Source: Neptuniibacter halophilus (GTDB lineage: Bacteria > Pseudomonadota > Gammaproteobacteria > Pseudomonadales > Balneatricaceae). Taken from it: 64,000 nucleotides of DNA. Made by a program: the position numbers and the translations under genes. A model generated the notes under the pieces. That model searched no databases. It was given only the letters and a program-made list of their open reading frames with translations, and was not told the origin of the DNA. The stretch lies in contig NZ_AP027292.1 of assembly GCF_030295765.1 (NCBI RefSeq), positions 2,790,001 through 2,854,000 on the forward strand, written 5' to 3'. Below are positions 46,306 through 54,310 of this stretch, in pieces (position 1 is the stretch's first letter; every line of letters starts with the position of its first letter).

Positions 46306-48024
46306 ATGCAATCGGTAATTCCAGGCGCTGCTGCGCCGATCGTCCGGGTTAAACCCAAACTCAGTGCTGATGACTGGACCATGCGGGTTCTGATCGTAAT
46401 CGCCGTGCTTGGCCTGACCGTGGCCATTGTGCTGCCACTCTACAGCATGCTGATCAAGAGTGTTCAGAGTGCCTTAGGTGAGTTTGTCGGTTTTGCTAAC
46501 TTTGTCGCTTACTTTGAGAGCCCGACCCTGTTCAGGTCGATCTGGCACTCGCTGTTTGTCGCCGCAACCGCGACCCTGATCGCACTGACGCTGGCGTTTC
46601 TCTATGCTTATGGCCTGACGCGAACCTGCATGCCGCTGAAGGGCGTGTTCAAAATCGTTGCGCTGATTCCGCTGCTGGCACCTTCACTGCTGCCGGCAAT
46701 CAGCCTGGTATATATCTTCGGCAGTCAGGGCGTCGCCAAAGAGCTGCTGATGGGGCACAGTATCTACGGCCCGATCGGGATCATTATGGGGCTGGTGATC
46801 TGGGTATTTCCTCCCTCGTTGATGATTCTGCGCACCTCCCTGCAGATGACCGATGCCCGGTTGTATGAGGCGGCGGATGTACTTCGCTCTAACCCGCTGC
46901 GTACCTTCTTTGTGGTGACCCTGCCGGGGATTAAGTACGGCCTGATCAGCGCCTTCTTTGTGGTCTTTACCCTGACGGTAACGGATTTCGGTGTAGCCAA
47001 GGTAATTGGCGGACAGTACAGCGTACTGGCAACCGACCTGTTCAAGCAGGTGATTGGCCAGCAGAACTTCCAGATGGGCGCGGTGGTTGGTCTGGTGCTG
47101 CTGATTCCGGCGGTGGTGGCGTTTGCCGTGGATCGTATCGTACAGCGTAAACAGGTCTCAATGCTGAATGCACGCTCAGTGCCATATACCCCGAAGCCCA
47201 ATCCGCTGAAGGACAGTCTGTTCTTTATCTACTGCTGTCTGGTCGCGGCGGTGCTGATCGGTATGCTGGGGATGGCGGCCTATGCATCCTTTGTAACATT
47301 CTGGCCTTATGATCAGACGTTGTCGTTGAACAACTATCAGTTTGACCAGATGGATGGCGGTGGCTGGGAGGCGTTTTTCAACTCCCTGCGTATGGCGCTG
47401 TATACCGCACTGTTCGGCACGATCTTTATCTTTATCACCGCATATGTGAATGAAAAGTGTCGTGGTTTCGAACGGGTGCGCAGCCTGATTCAGATGCTGA
47501 CCCTGCTGCCGATGGCGGTGCCGGGTATGGTGCTGGGCCTTTCCTACATCTTCTTCTTTAACGATCCGGGTAATCCGCTCAACGCCCTCTACGGCGGGAT
47601 GGCGATTATGGTGGTTTGTACCGTGGTGCACTTTTACACCGTGAGTCATATCACGGCGGTGACCGCGCTGAAGCAGATGGATCCTGAGTATGAATCGGTG
47701 GGCGCATCCCTTAAGGTGCCTGTGTATAAAACCTTCTTCCGGGTGACTCTGCCGGTGTGTCTGCCAGCGGTACTGGATATCTCGACCTACCTGTTTACCA
47801 CCGCAATGACCACGGTATCGGCCGTAATATTCCTCTACTCCACCGATACCAAGCTGGCTGCGGTGGCGGTGCTGAACATGGAAGGGGCCGGCGATATTGC
47901 TCCGGCAGCGGCGATGGCGATGGTGATTGTGGCAACCTCCACAACGGTGCGTCTGTTGCACTGGTTCCTGACCCGCAGGCTCAGGGCGCGGGTGTTGAGC
48001 TGGCGCCGGGGAGCAGCGTCGTGA
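46306..48024 (+). CDS. phnU: 2-aminoethylphosphonate ABC transporter, fused permease
   Basis: The 572-residue protein carries two FbpB/ThiP-like permease halves in one chain, each with about six membrane segments. An EAA-type loop appears in each half (YEAADVLRSNPLRTFFVVTL near 185 and YESVGASLKVPVYKTFFRVT near 465). One polypeptide therefore supplies the complete membrane channel, as in PhnU2-type proteins. It follows phnT by 27 bp. Confidence 0.88.
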   Translation: MQSVIPGAAAPIVRVKPKLSADDWTMRVLIVIAVLGLTVAIVLPLYSMLIKSVQSALGEFVGFANFVAYFESPTLFRSIWHSLFVAATATLIALTLAFLYAYGLTRTCMPLKGVFKIVALIPLLAPSLLPAISLVYIFGSQGVAKELLMGHSIYGPIGIIMGLVIWVFPPSLMILRTSLQMTDARLYEAADVLRSNPLRTFFVVTLPGIKYGLISAFFVVFTLTVTDFGVAKVIGGQYSVLATDLFKQVIGQQNFQMGAVVGLVLLIPAVVAFAVDRIVQRKQVSMLNARSVPYTPKPNPLKDSLFFIYCCLVAAVLIGMLGMAAYASFVTFWPYDQTLSLNNYQFDQMDGGGWEAFFNSLRMALYTALFGTIFIFITAYVNEKCRGFERVRSLIQMLTLLPMAVPGMVLGLSYIFFFNDPGNPLNALYGGMAIMVVCTVVHFYTVSHITAVTALKQMDPEYESVGASLKVPVYKTFFRVTLPVCLPAVLDISTYLFTTAMTTVSAVIFLYSTDTKLAAVAVLNMEGAGDIAPAAAMAMVIVATSTTVRLLHWFLTRRLRARVLSWRRGAAS

Positions 48025-48057
48025 TCTGAAAGCACGGCACCAGACAACCTGTAACAC

Positions 48058-48083
48058 AGCCCTCAGTTTACTGAGGGCTTTTC
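48058..48083 (+). terminator. Terminator after phnSTU
   Basis: AGCCCTCAG-TTTA-CTGAGGGCT with a short T tract; a 9-bp perfect stem located between phnU and the lysR gene. Confidence 0.88.
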
Positions 48084-48108
48084 TGTTGACGGAATTGATG
48101 AGCACAAC

Positions 48109-48981
48109 ATGAAACATAAGCAACTCAAGGCGTTTGATGCCGTGGCCCGTGAGGGGAGCTTCTCCCGTGCGGCGCAGCGTCTTTGCGTAACCCAGCCCGC
48201 GCTGACGGTACAGGTAAAAAGTCTGGAGAAAGATTACGGGGTACAAATGTTTATCCGCTCGGCCCAGGGGGTGCGACTGACCCGTGAGGGAGAGCGTTTG
48301 TTCCGGCTGACCCGGCAGCTTTTCTCGGTGGAGGAGGAGATCAGGGATGTACTGGACAGCAACTACCAGCAACTCACCGGTGATCTGAAACTGGGTGTGG
48401 ATAACCCGCTGGTGGCGATGCCGCTGGTAAAAGCCTACCGCGAGCGGTACCCCGGTGTGCGCCTTGATCTGGTGGCGGGTAACAGTCAGGGGGTCTGGCT
48501 GGATCTGATCGAACAGCGGGTGGATATGGCGATGGTTACCAATCCGGATGATGATCCCCGGCTGAAGTTTGTGCCACTGTACGAAACCCGCCTGCTGATT
48601 GCCGTGTCCCGGAATCACCTCTGGGCCGGGCGGCAGAGTCTGGGATTGGCTGAGTTGCAGGATCAACCGCTGATCAGCCGCGAAGACGGGTCTAACACCC
48701 AGCGTTTTATTGAGGAGGTGCTGGCAGAGCAGGGCGGATGCTTTGATCGCAGTCTGAGAGTGGGCAGCCGCGAGATGATGAAAGAAGCGGTAGCGGCGGG
48801 CCTCGGTGTTGGTTTTGTGATGTCCGGCGAGTGCGGTGATGATCCAAGGCTGCATCTGCTTGAGGTGGAGGGGGTCAGCCGCCGCAGTATCGACACCCTG
48901 ATCTATCAGCACAGTCAGGTGCAGCGCCGGGTGGTGAGTGGCTTTCTTGAACTGGTTAAGGAAACGCTTCATCTGGTATAA
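48109..48981 (+). CDS. LysR-family regulator (aminoethylphosphonate-associated type), copy 1
   Basis: The 290-residue protein has an N-terminal HTH (LKAFDAVAREGSFSRAAQRL, CVTQPALTVQVKSLEKDYG) and a LysR effector domain. It is recognisably related to the regulator at 50630, including the SREMMKEAVAAGLGVGFV segment, and resembles the LysR group tied to aminoethylphosphonate catabolism. It lies directly downstream of phnSTU but after a terminator. Whether it or its paralogue reads the shared operator is not decided by sequence. Confidence 0.87.
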   Translation: MKHKQLKAFDAVAREGSFSRAAQRLCVTQPALTVQVKSLEKDYGVQMFIRSAQGVRLTREGERLFRLTRQLFSVEEEIRDVLDSNYQQLTGDLKLGVDNPLVAMPLVKAYRERYPGVRLDLVAGNSQGVWLDLIEQRVDMAMVTNPDDDPRLKFVPLYETRLLIAVSRNHLWAGRQSLGLAELQDQPLISREDGSNTQRFIEEVLAEQGGCFDRSLRVGSREMMKEAVAAGLGVGFVMSGECGDDPRLHLLEVEGVSRRSIDTLIYQHSQVQRRVVSGFLELVKETLHLV

Positions 48982-49021
48982 GGCTGACACGGCGGGCCAT
49001 AACGACCCGCATCGGCAGGAG

Positions 49022-50419
49022 TCAGATCAGGCCCAGTTCCTGTTCCACTTCGGTGAGCGATTCATCGATGATCGCCAGGGCGCGATCCATCTCTTCACGT
49101 CCGGCGATCAGCGGTGGTGTAAAGGTCAGGACATTGCCCATAGTGGTTTTAAAACTCAGCCCCCGGCTGAGGGCTTTATACAGCACCCGGTCGGCCGCTT
49201 CAGTGGCGGGTTCGCGGCTCTCCCGATCCATCACCAGCTCGGCCCCGAACAACATGCCCCGGCCGCGGACATCGCCGATCAGAGGGTGATGTCTCTGTAA
49301 TGCCTCCAGCCCGGTCAGCGCCTGCTGGCCGACTCTGGCGGCATTCTCGACCAGCCCTTCCTCTTCAATAATCTGAATCGTGGTCAGGGCGGCGCGGCTG
49401 GTTACCGGGTTTTTCTCATGGGTGTAGTGCCCGATGGCGAAATGCCCGGCTACATTCAGCTCCGGCTGACAGACCACCGCCGAGATCGGCAGCATGCCAC
49501 CCCCAAGGGCTTTGCCCAGCACCAGAATATCCGGCACCACTTCATCATGGTTGCAGGAGAACATCTGCCCGGTTTTACCCAGCCCGGTGGGGATCTCATC
49601 AAAAATCAGCAGCGCGCCGTGCTGATTACAGAGTTCGCGAACCCGCTTCCAGAACCCCGGAGCGGCAATGTAAGGCACGGCACGGCTGGGCTCGGCGATT
49701 ACCGCACCGATATCACCCTCTTTTTCCAGCAGGTAACGGATCTGGTTCAGGCACAGCTCGTCACTGCCTTCCGTCACACCCCAGGCGTTACGGTAGTCAC
49801 CAAAGGGCGGCACGTGCAGCGCACCGGCCAGCGGGGCATGGCGCTCGTTTTGTGACGTGCGCTGTTACTTGTTCCCCCGTGGCCGCTCGGTGCCGCGGGC
49901 AACGGCGCCGAGCCCGGGACATGAAGCCGGGAAGGAGAGGGTTTTAAAGCGACCGGTCGCGATACGGGCGATCTTCATGGCGATCTCCACCGCATCGGAG
50001 CCGCCGGTGGCGAACAGTACCCGGCTCAGGTTGCCGGGAGTGATATCGGCCAGCTTTTCTGCCAGTTCTACGGCGACATCACAGGCATAACGGCGCGGGG
50101 CAAACGGCAGGTCATGCATCTGCCGGGTGACCGCTTCGATCAGGCGCGGGTGGCCATGGCCGATGTGGTGGACGTTATTACCGTGGAAATCCATATAGCG
50201 TTTGCCGGCGGTATCTTCAATCCACAAGCCTTCCACTTTGCGCACGCCCATCAGACAGGGGGTGGATACGGACTGATGCAGAAAACTGTCGGCATCGCGT
50301 TGCAGCAACTGCCGAGAAGCCGGGTCCAGATGTTGCTGCTGCCAGTGCTGACGGTTGCTGGAGTGGTTAACATCCCCTTCGGCTCCGGAAGGGACTGTGT
50401 TGTAGGCACTTTTAAGCAT
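49022..50419 (-). pseudogene. pbfA: PbfA-like PLP enzyme with in-frame stop, probably inactive
   Basis: The reading frame from ATG 50419 meets a TAA at 49867-49865 (codon 185) and continues in the same frame to 49022, where the downstream part starts again as VPPFGDYRNAWGVTEG. Both parts match class III aminotransferases in aminoethylphosphonate clusters: FHGNNVHHIGHGHPRLIEAV before the stop, LIFDEIPTGLGKTGQMF and the PLP Lys in LVLGKALGGGMLP after it. PbfA releases ammonia from 1-hydroxy-2-aminoethylphosphonate. About 38 codons around the stop look scrambled, and the expected aromatic-His-Gly PLP-contact motif is missing. This could be true decay or an assembly error. Confidence 0.72.
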
Positions 50420-50629
50420 GGTTATTTCTCAATCCAGTGGGTTTTTCGGCATCTTAGGTGGTGTTGGTTACCTCCGGCCAATCACTTAAATTATTTTTTT
50501 TCAGGCAAAAATTTATAGCCCTGCGAGGGCCTGTAAATAAAGGCCTGAAACACTTTATTCAGGACTTTATCCGGGCGTGGGTTATCCAGTAAGATGCTAT
50601 ATATAAAACCAATAAAATAGGTTTAATCT
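50420..50629. other. 210-bp divergent region between pbfA and lysR copy 2
   Basis: Noncoding. It carries AT-rich promoter-like sequence and, at the lysR end, the operator described at 50591-50631. Confidence 0.5.
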
Positions 50630-50631
50630 AT
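50591..50631 (-). promoter_or_regulatory. pbfA/lysR operator, weak two-part LysR type
   Basis: On the minus strand element A is ATAGATTAAACCTAT (50631-50617), a strong match. At 12 nt distance lies ATATATAGCATCTT (50604-50591), only partly like element B. Element A overlaps the first two bases of the ATG of the lysR gene at 50630, which suggests autoregulation as well as control of pbfA. Confidence 0.55.
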
Positions 50632-51514
50632 GAATCATGCGCAGATCCGGGCCTTTCATGCGGTGGCCAGCCAGGGTAGTTACACCAAGGCTGCACAGAC
50701 CCTGCATGTCAGCCAGCCTACCCTTTCCGACCATGTAAAAGCACTCGAAGAACGTTACGGGGTGAAGCTGTTCAAGCGTCAGGGCAGGGGTGTGGCACTG
50801 ACCAGTCTGGGGCATGCGTTGCTGGAGATCACCCGGCGTAAGTTCAGTCTCGAAGCCGAAGCGGAGCAGTTGCTCTCCATGGCTAAGGGGATGATGAGCG
50901 GTAAACTGCGGGTGGCTGCGGATGGCCCCTATCTGGTGGTACCGCTACTGGGCGCATTCTGCCGCCGCTATCCGGGGATTAATATCTCGATGAACTTCGG
51001 TAACACCGAACGGGTGTTGCAGGACCTGCTGGAGATGCGTGCAGATATCGCGGTGCTGCCTGACTTTAATAACGATGAGCGGATGTTTGCGCTGGCTTAC
51101 CGTACTACAAAGCTGGTGGTGATTGTGAACCGTGAGCATGAGTGGAGCCGGCGGCGCAGTATCAAGCTCAGCGAGCTGTCTGAGCAGAGGCTGGTCTCGC
51201 GAGAGCAGGGCTCGGTGACCCGTTCTCAGTTTGAGCAGGCATTGCGGCAGAAGCGTGTCACGCCGGCCTCAGTGCTGGAGATCGGCAGCCGTGAGGGGGT
51301 GCGTGAAGCGGTGGCCGCGGGGTTGGGGATAGGCGTTATCGCGGAATCCGAACTCGGCAACGATGATCGGCTGGTACCGCTGGACGTAAAAGATGCAGAA
51401 CTGAACGTAACCGAGTATCTGACCTGTCTTAAGGAGGCTCGTCCCATCCCGGTGGTGCAGGCTTTTTTTGAGCTTTTTGGTAACCCTCAGGGGCCGATGC
51501 TGACTGAGCTTTGA
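50630..51514 (+). CDS. LysR-family regulator (aminoethylphosphonate-associated type), copy 2
   Basis: The 294-residue protein has the HTH (IRAFHAVASQGSYTKAAQTL, HVSQPTLSDHVKALEERYGV) and an effector domain with SREGVREAVAAGLGIGVIAE. It is divergent from pbfA, the classical LysR layout. A full operator element A covers its own start codon, making it the first candidate for the regulator of the whole phosphonate set. Its HTH resembles the LysR group linked to aminoethylphosphonate use. Confidence 0.88.
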   Translation: MNHAQIRAFHAVASQGSYTKAAQTLHVSQPTLSDHVKALEERYGVKLFKRQGRGVALTSLGHALLEITRRKFSLEAEAEQLLSMAKGMMSGKLRVAADGPYLVVPLLGAFCRRYPGINISMNFGNTERVLQDLLEMRADIAVLPDFNNDERMFALAYRTTKLVVIVNREHEWSRRRSIKLSELSEQRLVSREQGSVTRSQFEQALRQKRVTPASVLEIGSREGVREAVAAGLGIGVIAESELGNDDRLVPLDVKDAELNVTEYLTCLKEARPIPVVQAFFELFGNPQGPMLTEL

Positions 51515-51610
51515 GGTTGGTTTTGCGACAGGTGCAGTGTTATCCGTGATTTGTGCTTTACGCTGCGTATATGCATGCGCATAATCAGAGGTGTAGTTCA
51601 GGAGGTTATG

Positions 51611-51856
51611 ATGGAACCTATTTTTGATGTTAATGCACCTAAAAAAGCCACAAATCTGAGTATTAACAGTGACTTGCTGATCAAGTGCCGTGCAATGAAA
51701 GTCAATCTGTCAGCGACTCTGGAGAAGGCATTGGCCGAAAAGCTGGCTCAGACGGAAGCTGAAAAATGGGCTCAAGAGAACAAACATGCGATCAAAGCTT
51801 ATAACGAGTTTGTAGAAGAGCATGGTTGCTTCGGAGATGAATTCAGGGAGTTTTAA
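51611..51856 (+). CDS. ccdA: CcdA-family antitoxin
   Basis: GGAGG at 51601-51605 is followed by ATG at 51608 and 51611; the second has the better spacing (81 residues). The product has the CcdA ribbon-helix-helix start (KKATNLSINSDLLIKCRAMK, VNLSATLEKALAEKL) and a C-terminal toxin-binding tail (WAQENKHAIKAYNEFVEEHG). It should neutralise CcdB and repress the operon. The stop and the ccdB start overlap as TAATG. Confidence 0.9.
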   Translation: MEPIFDVNAPKKATNLSINSDLLIKCRAMKVNLSATLEKALAEKLAQTEAEKWAQENKHAIKAYNEFVEEHGCFGDEFREF

Positions 51857-52173
51857 TGGCTCAGTTTGATGTGTACTCAAATCCCCGCCGTACAACTCAG
51901 AAGATTTTTCCCTACCTTGTTGATATTCAGAATCCTGTTATTGAGCATCTGGCCACGCGGATTGTGATCCCCTTGGGCATGCTCGATCGATTTAAACATC
52001 AGACCCTAAAAGGCTTAGCCCCTGAAATCGATTACAAAGGCGTTAAGTATATTCTGCTGGTACCTCAGTTAGCCTCTATTCCTGCAAAGAGTTTGAAAAA
52101 TCCCATAGGTTCATTGAGCCATCTGAGAGATGAAATTATTGCTTCTCTCGACTTTGCTATTACCGGTATCTGA
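51856..52173 (+). CDS. ccdB: CcdB-family toxin
   Basis: The 105-residue protein begins MAQFDVYSNPRRTTQKIFPY and contains LVDIQNPVIEHLATRIVIPL and a C-terminal SLSHLRDEIIASLDFAITGI ending in Gly-Ile. CcdB poisons DNA gyrase, and the C-terminal residues make the key contact. It is translationally coupled to ccdA. Chromosomal ccdAB pairs are common in gammaproteobacteria. Confidence 0.9.
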   Translation: MAQFDVYSNPRRTTQKIFPYLVDIQNPVIEHLATRIVIPLGMLDRFKHQTLKGLAPEIDYKGVKYILLVPQLASIPAKSLKNPIGSLSHLRDEIIASLDFAITGI

Positions 52174-52194
52174 CGTGATGACTTTAGCGTAAAT

Positions 52195-52219
52195 CCCCGG
52201 TCGGTTATCCGGACCGGGG
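52195..52219. terminator. Convergent hairpin between ccdB and the cupin gene
   Basis: CCCCGGT (52195-52201) pairs with ACCGGGG (52213-52219), with inner CGG/CCG pairing. It lies between the convergent genes; no long T tract. Confidence 0.55.
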
Positions 52220-52239
52220 GGGAGTTTGGCAGGCGGGTT

Positions 52240-52596
52240 TTATTCGTAGATCACATACTGCTTTCTTACTTTGCCGATAGATTCCCAGACACCGTCAAAA
52301 CCCGGTGCGATCACAAACGCATCTCCCGCTTTGAACAGGCTGCTGTTGCCGGTATTGTCGGTCAGCCGGACCTCACCTTCCAGCAGGTGGACGAACTCCA
52401 CTTTGTCCGGGCTCTGCTTTATCTTGCGGTAGGGCTCACACTCCCAGAAACCGACACTCAGCTTGCTGTCGGTACTGGTAAAGACCGGCCAGGTCGTGGT
52501 TTCCGGGTTACCTTCCAGCATCACCTCTGCGGAGGCTGCACTGCGGATACCCGTGGACAGGGGAATGCTGTCAAAGGCGACGACGTGACTTACCAT
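52240..52596 (-). CDS. Cupin protein (DUF861/EutQ-like)
   Basis: The 118-residue single-domain beta-barrel has LSVGFWECEPYRKIKQSPDK, EFVHLLEGEVRLTDNTGN and FKAGDAFVIAPGFDGVWESI, the pattern of the small DUF861 cupins found beside amine oxidases. It follows the aminophosphonate oxidoreductase by 45 bp and is surely in its operon. A role in handling an unstable product or binding a ligand is plausible but unproven. Confidence 0.8.
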   Translation of the reverse strand: MVSHVVAFDSIPLSTGIRSAASAEVMLEGNPETTTWPVFTSTDSKLSVGFWECEPYRKIKQSPDKVEFVHLLEGEVRLTDNTGNSSLFKAGDAFVIAPGFDGVWESIGKVRKQYVIYE

Positions 52597-52641
52597 GGTT
52601 TAGTTCCTTTGTTATTTCTTGAATAAGGGGAGCAGCAGGGA

Positions 52642-54048
52642 CTAGCCTTTATCGGATTTGCCCGCCGCATTGGCAAATTTGGCCAGTTGCTTATCGATCC
52701 ACCAGGGTTTATTACCCGCATCTTCAGCGTTTTCCTTACGCCGGATTGCGTTGCGCACGGTCATGGCACCGAGCCAGCGAATCGGCTCAGGCGGGAAGGT
52801 GGCCAGCGGGCCTTTGACCAGACCGCTGCGGGTCCACTCGTTATCCAGCCCCAGCACCAGCGAAGCGAGAATTTCTCCGCCCATATAGCTCTGGCAGACA
52901 CCATTGCCGGAGTAGCCCAGACCGTAAAAGATATTGCTCTGGTTATTCAGCCGGCCAAAAAACGGAAAGCCGGTGGCCGAGCGGTCCGAAGGGCCGGTCC
53001 AGGTGCGCTCGATCGGAGTGTCTTTCAGGTAGGGGAAAAATTTGTTCAGTGCACCCTGAAGCTGGGTCTGATAGCGACTTGGCTGGTCAAACGCCGGATA
53101 AACCTGATTGTTAAAGGCAAACATATTGCCGCCTTTACCCAGCATCAGGCGGCCGTCCGGTGTGGTGCGGTAGTAGTGGACAAAGATACGTGAATCGACC
53201 ACGGCTTTACCATCGTCCAGCCCGGCGGCGGCCAGCTTTTCTGGCACCGGTTCAGTGATCGCCATATCTGAGGAGACCAGTACCACCGTGTTGTTGAACT
53301 GGGGGTACTTCTTCGGTGTCCAGGCGTTGATGGCGAGCACCACCTGGCGTGCTTTGACCTCGCCATGCGGGGTTTTAACCCGTGCCGGATGGCCCTCTTC
53401 AATGGAATCCATCGCGGTGTTTTCGTAGATCCGCACGCCCATCGCTTCGGCAACCCGCTTCATGCCACGTACCAGCAGGCCGGGTTGCAGGCTTCCGGCC
53501 GCCGGGGAGTAGTAGCCATCAATATGCTGCTGTGACCCGGCTGCCTGCTTAACCTGCTCCGGTGACCAGTGCATCCAACTGTTGAGGCGGCGTTCAGTCA
53601 GGGCCTTGATGGTGGGTTCCATGCCGCCCAGTTGGGCTTCGTTGGTTGAGGTATAGAGTGTGCCGTCGAGCCGGACCTGAGCATCGATATTGTGTTCGCG
53701 GCAGAAGTTACGGATCTGGTAGGGCGCTTCTTCGGAGGCGCGCACCAGTCGGCAGGCTTCCTCCTCGCCAAACAGACGTCGCAGGGAGAAATACTTAGTG
53801 GACCAGGTCAGCATGCAACCGCCGTTACGGCCAGAGGCGCCACTGCCACACAACCCCTTGTCGATAATGACGATCTCCATTTCAGGTTTCTGCTGTTTTA
53901 GTTTTATGGCAGTCCATAATCCGGTGTAGCCACCACCGATAATGCAGAGGTCAGCAGAGCAATCGCCGGACAGAGGCTGCGGCGTGCTGTCCGCTTCCTG
54001 TGACAGCGCTTCGGAATACCAGAAAGGTTGGTAATAGGGTTTTGACAC
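52642..54048 (-). CDS. FAD-dependent aminophosphonate oxidoreductase (PbfD-like)
   Basis: The 468-residue protein of the DAO/glycine oxidase fold has the dinucleotide site DLCIIGGGYTGLWTAIKLKQ, GASGRNGGCMLTW, and a C-terminal FYGLGYSGNGVCQSYMGGEI that closes the FAD site. It resembles the oxidoreductases repeatedly found in aminoethylphosphonate clusters, reported to oxidise N-methylated aminoethylphosphonate to phosphonoacetaldehyde. That would feed PhnY and PhnA. Its promoter has the two-part LysR-type operator. A general amine oxidase role (PuuB-like) is the main alternative. Confidence 0.82.
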   Translation of the reverse strand: MSKPYYQPFWYSEALSQEADSTPQPLSGDCSADLCIIGGGYTGLWTAIKLKQQKPEMEIVIIDKGLCGSGASGRNGGCMLTWSTKYFSLRRLFGEEEACRLVRASEEAPYQIRNFCREHNIDAQVRLDGTLYTSTNEAQLGGMEPTIKALTERRLNSWMHWSPEQVKQAAGSQQHIDGYYSPAAGSLQPGLLVRGMKRVAEAMGVRIYENTAMDSIEEGHPARVKTPHGEVKARQVVLAINAWTPKKYPQFNNTVVLVSSDMAITEPVPEKLAAAGLDDGKAVVDSRIFVHYYRTTPDGRLMLGKGGNMFAFNNQVYPAFDQPSRYQTQLQGALNKFFPYLKDTPIERTWTGPSDRSATGFPFFGRLNNQSNIFYGLGYSGNGVCQSYMGGEILASLVLGLDNEWTRSGLVKGPLATFPPEPIRWLGAMTVRNAIRRKENAEDAGNKPWWIDKQLAKFANAAGKSDKG

Positions 54049-54201
54049 GTGGTTGTCTCCCTCTATGGGGTCAGCCCCACAGATCTGAATTTATAAGCGG
54101 GCAGGGCCGCCGGTTTTTCCGTTATCCAGAGGTTGTTTACTGCGCTGTAACTGCCGCAACCTCTCCATAAGCAGGTACAGTAACGGTCTGTTATTATTCG
54201 A

Positions 54202-54242
54202 ACAAATCGATAGATTCTATTTTTTATATCGGTTTGGTCTAT
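54202..54242 (-). promoter_or_regulatory. Oxidoreductase operator, two-part LysR type
   Basis: On the minus strand element A is ATAGACCAAACCGAT (54242-54228) and element B is ATCTATCGATTTGT (54215-54202), 12 nt apart. B leads into TTGTTC as a possible -35. The distance to the start codon is 153 bp, the second longest in the set after the weak pbfA copy. Confidence 0.68.
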
Positions 54243-54310
54243 TTGATATGGAGGCCAGCAGAGCTCATCCGGGGTTATCCATTTAGCCAATGCCGGCGCC
54301 GAGAGGGATC

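Noticed and set aside
47176..48990. 604-codon minus-strand open frame
   Set aside because: Antisense to phnU and the lysR gene, both of which have full domain support.
49022..50419. Programmed stop-codon readthrough in pbfA
   Set aside because: TAA is not used for selenocysteine or pyrrolysine, and the surrounding codons also lack the conserved PLP-contact motif, so decay or sequencing error fits better.
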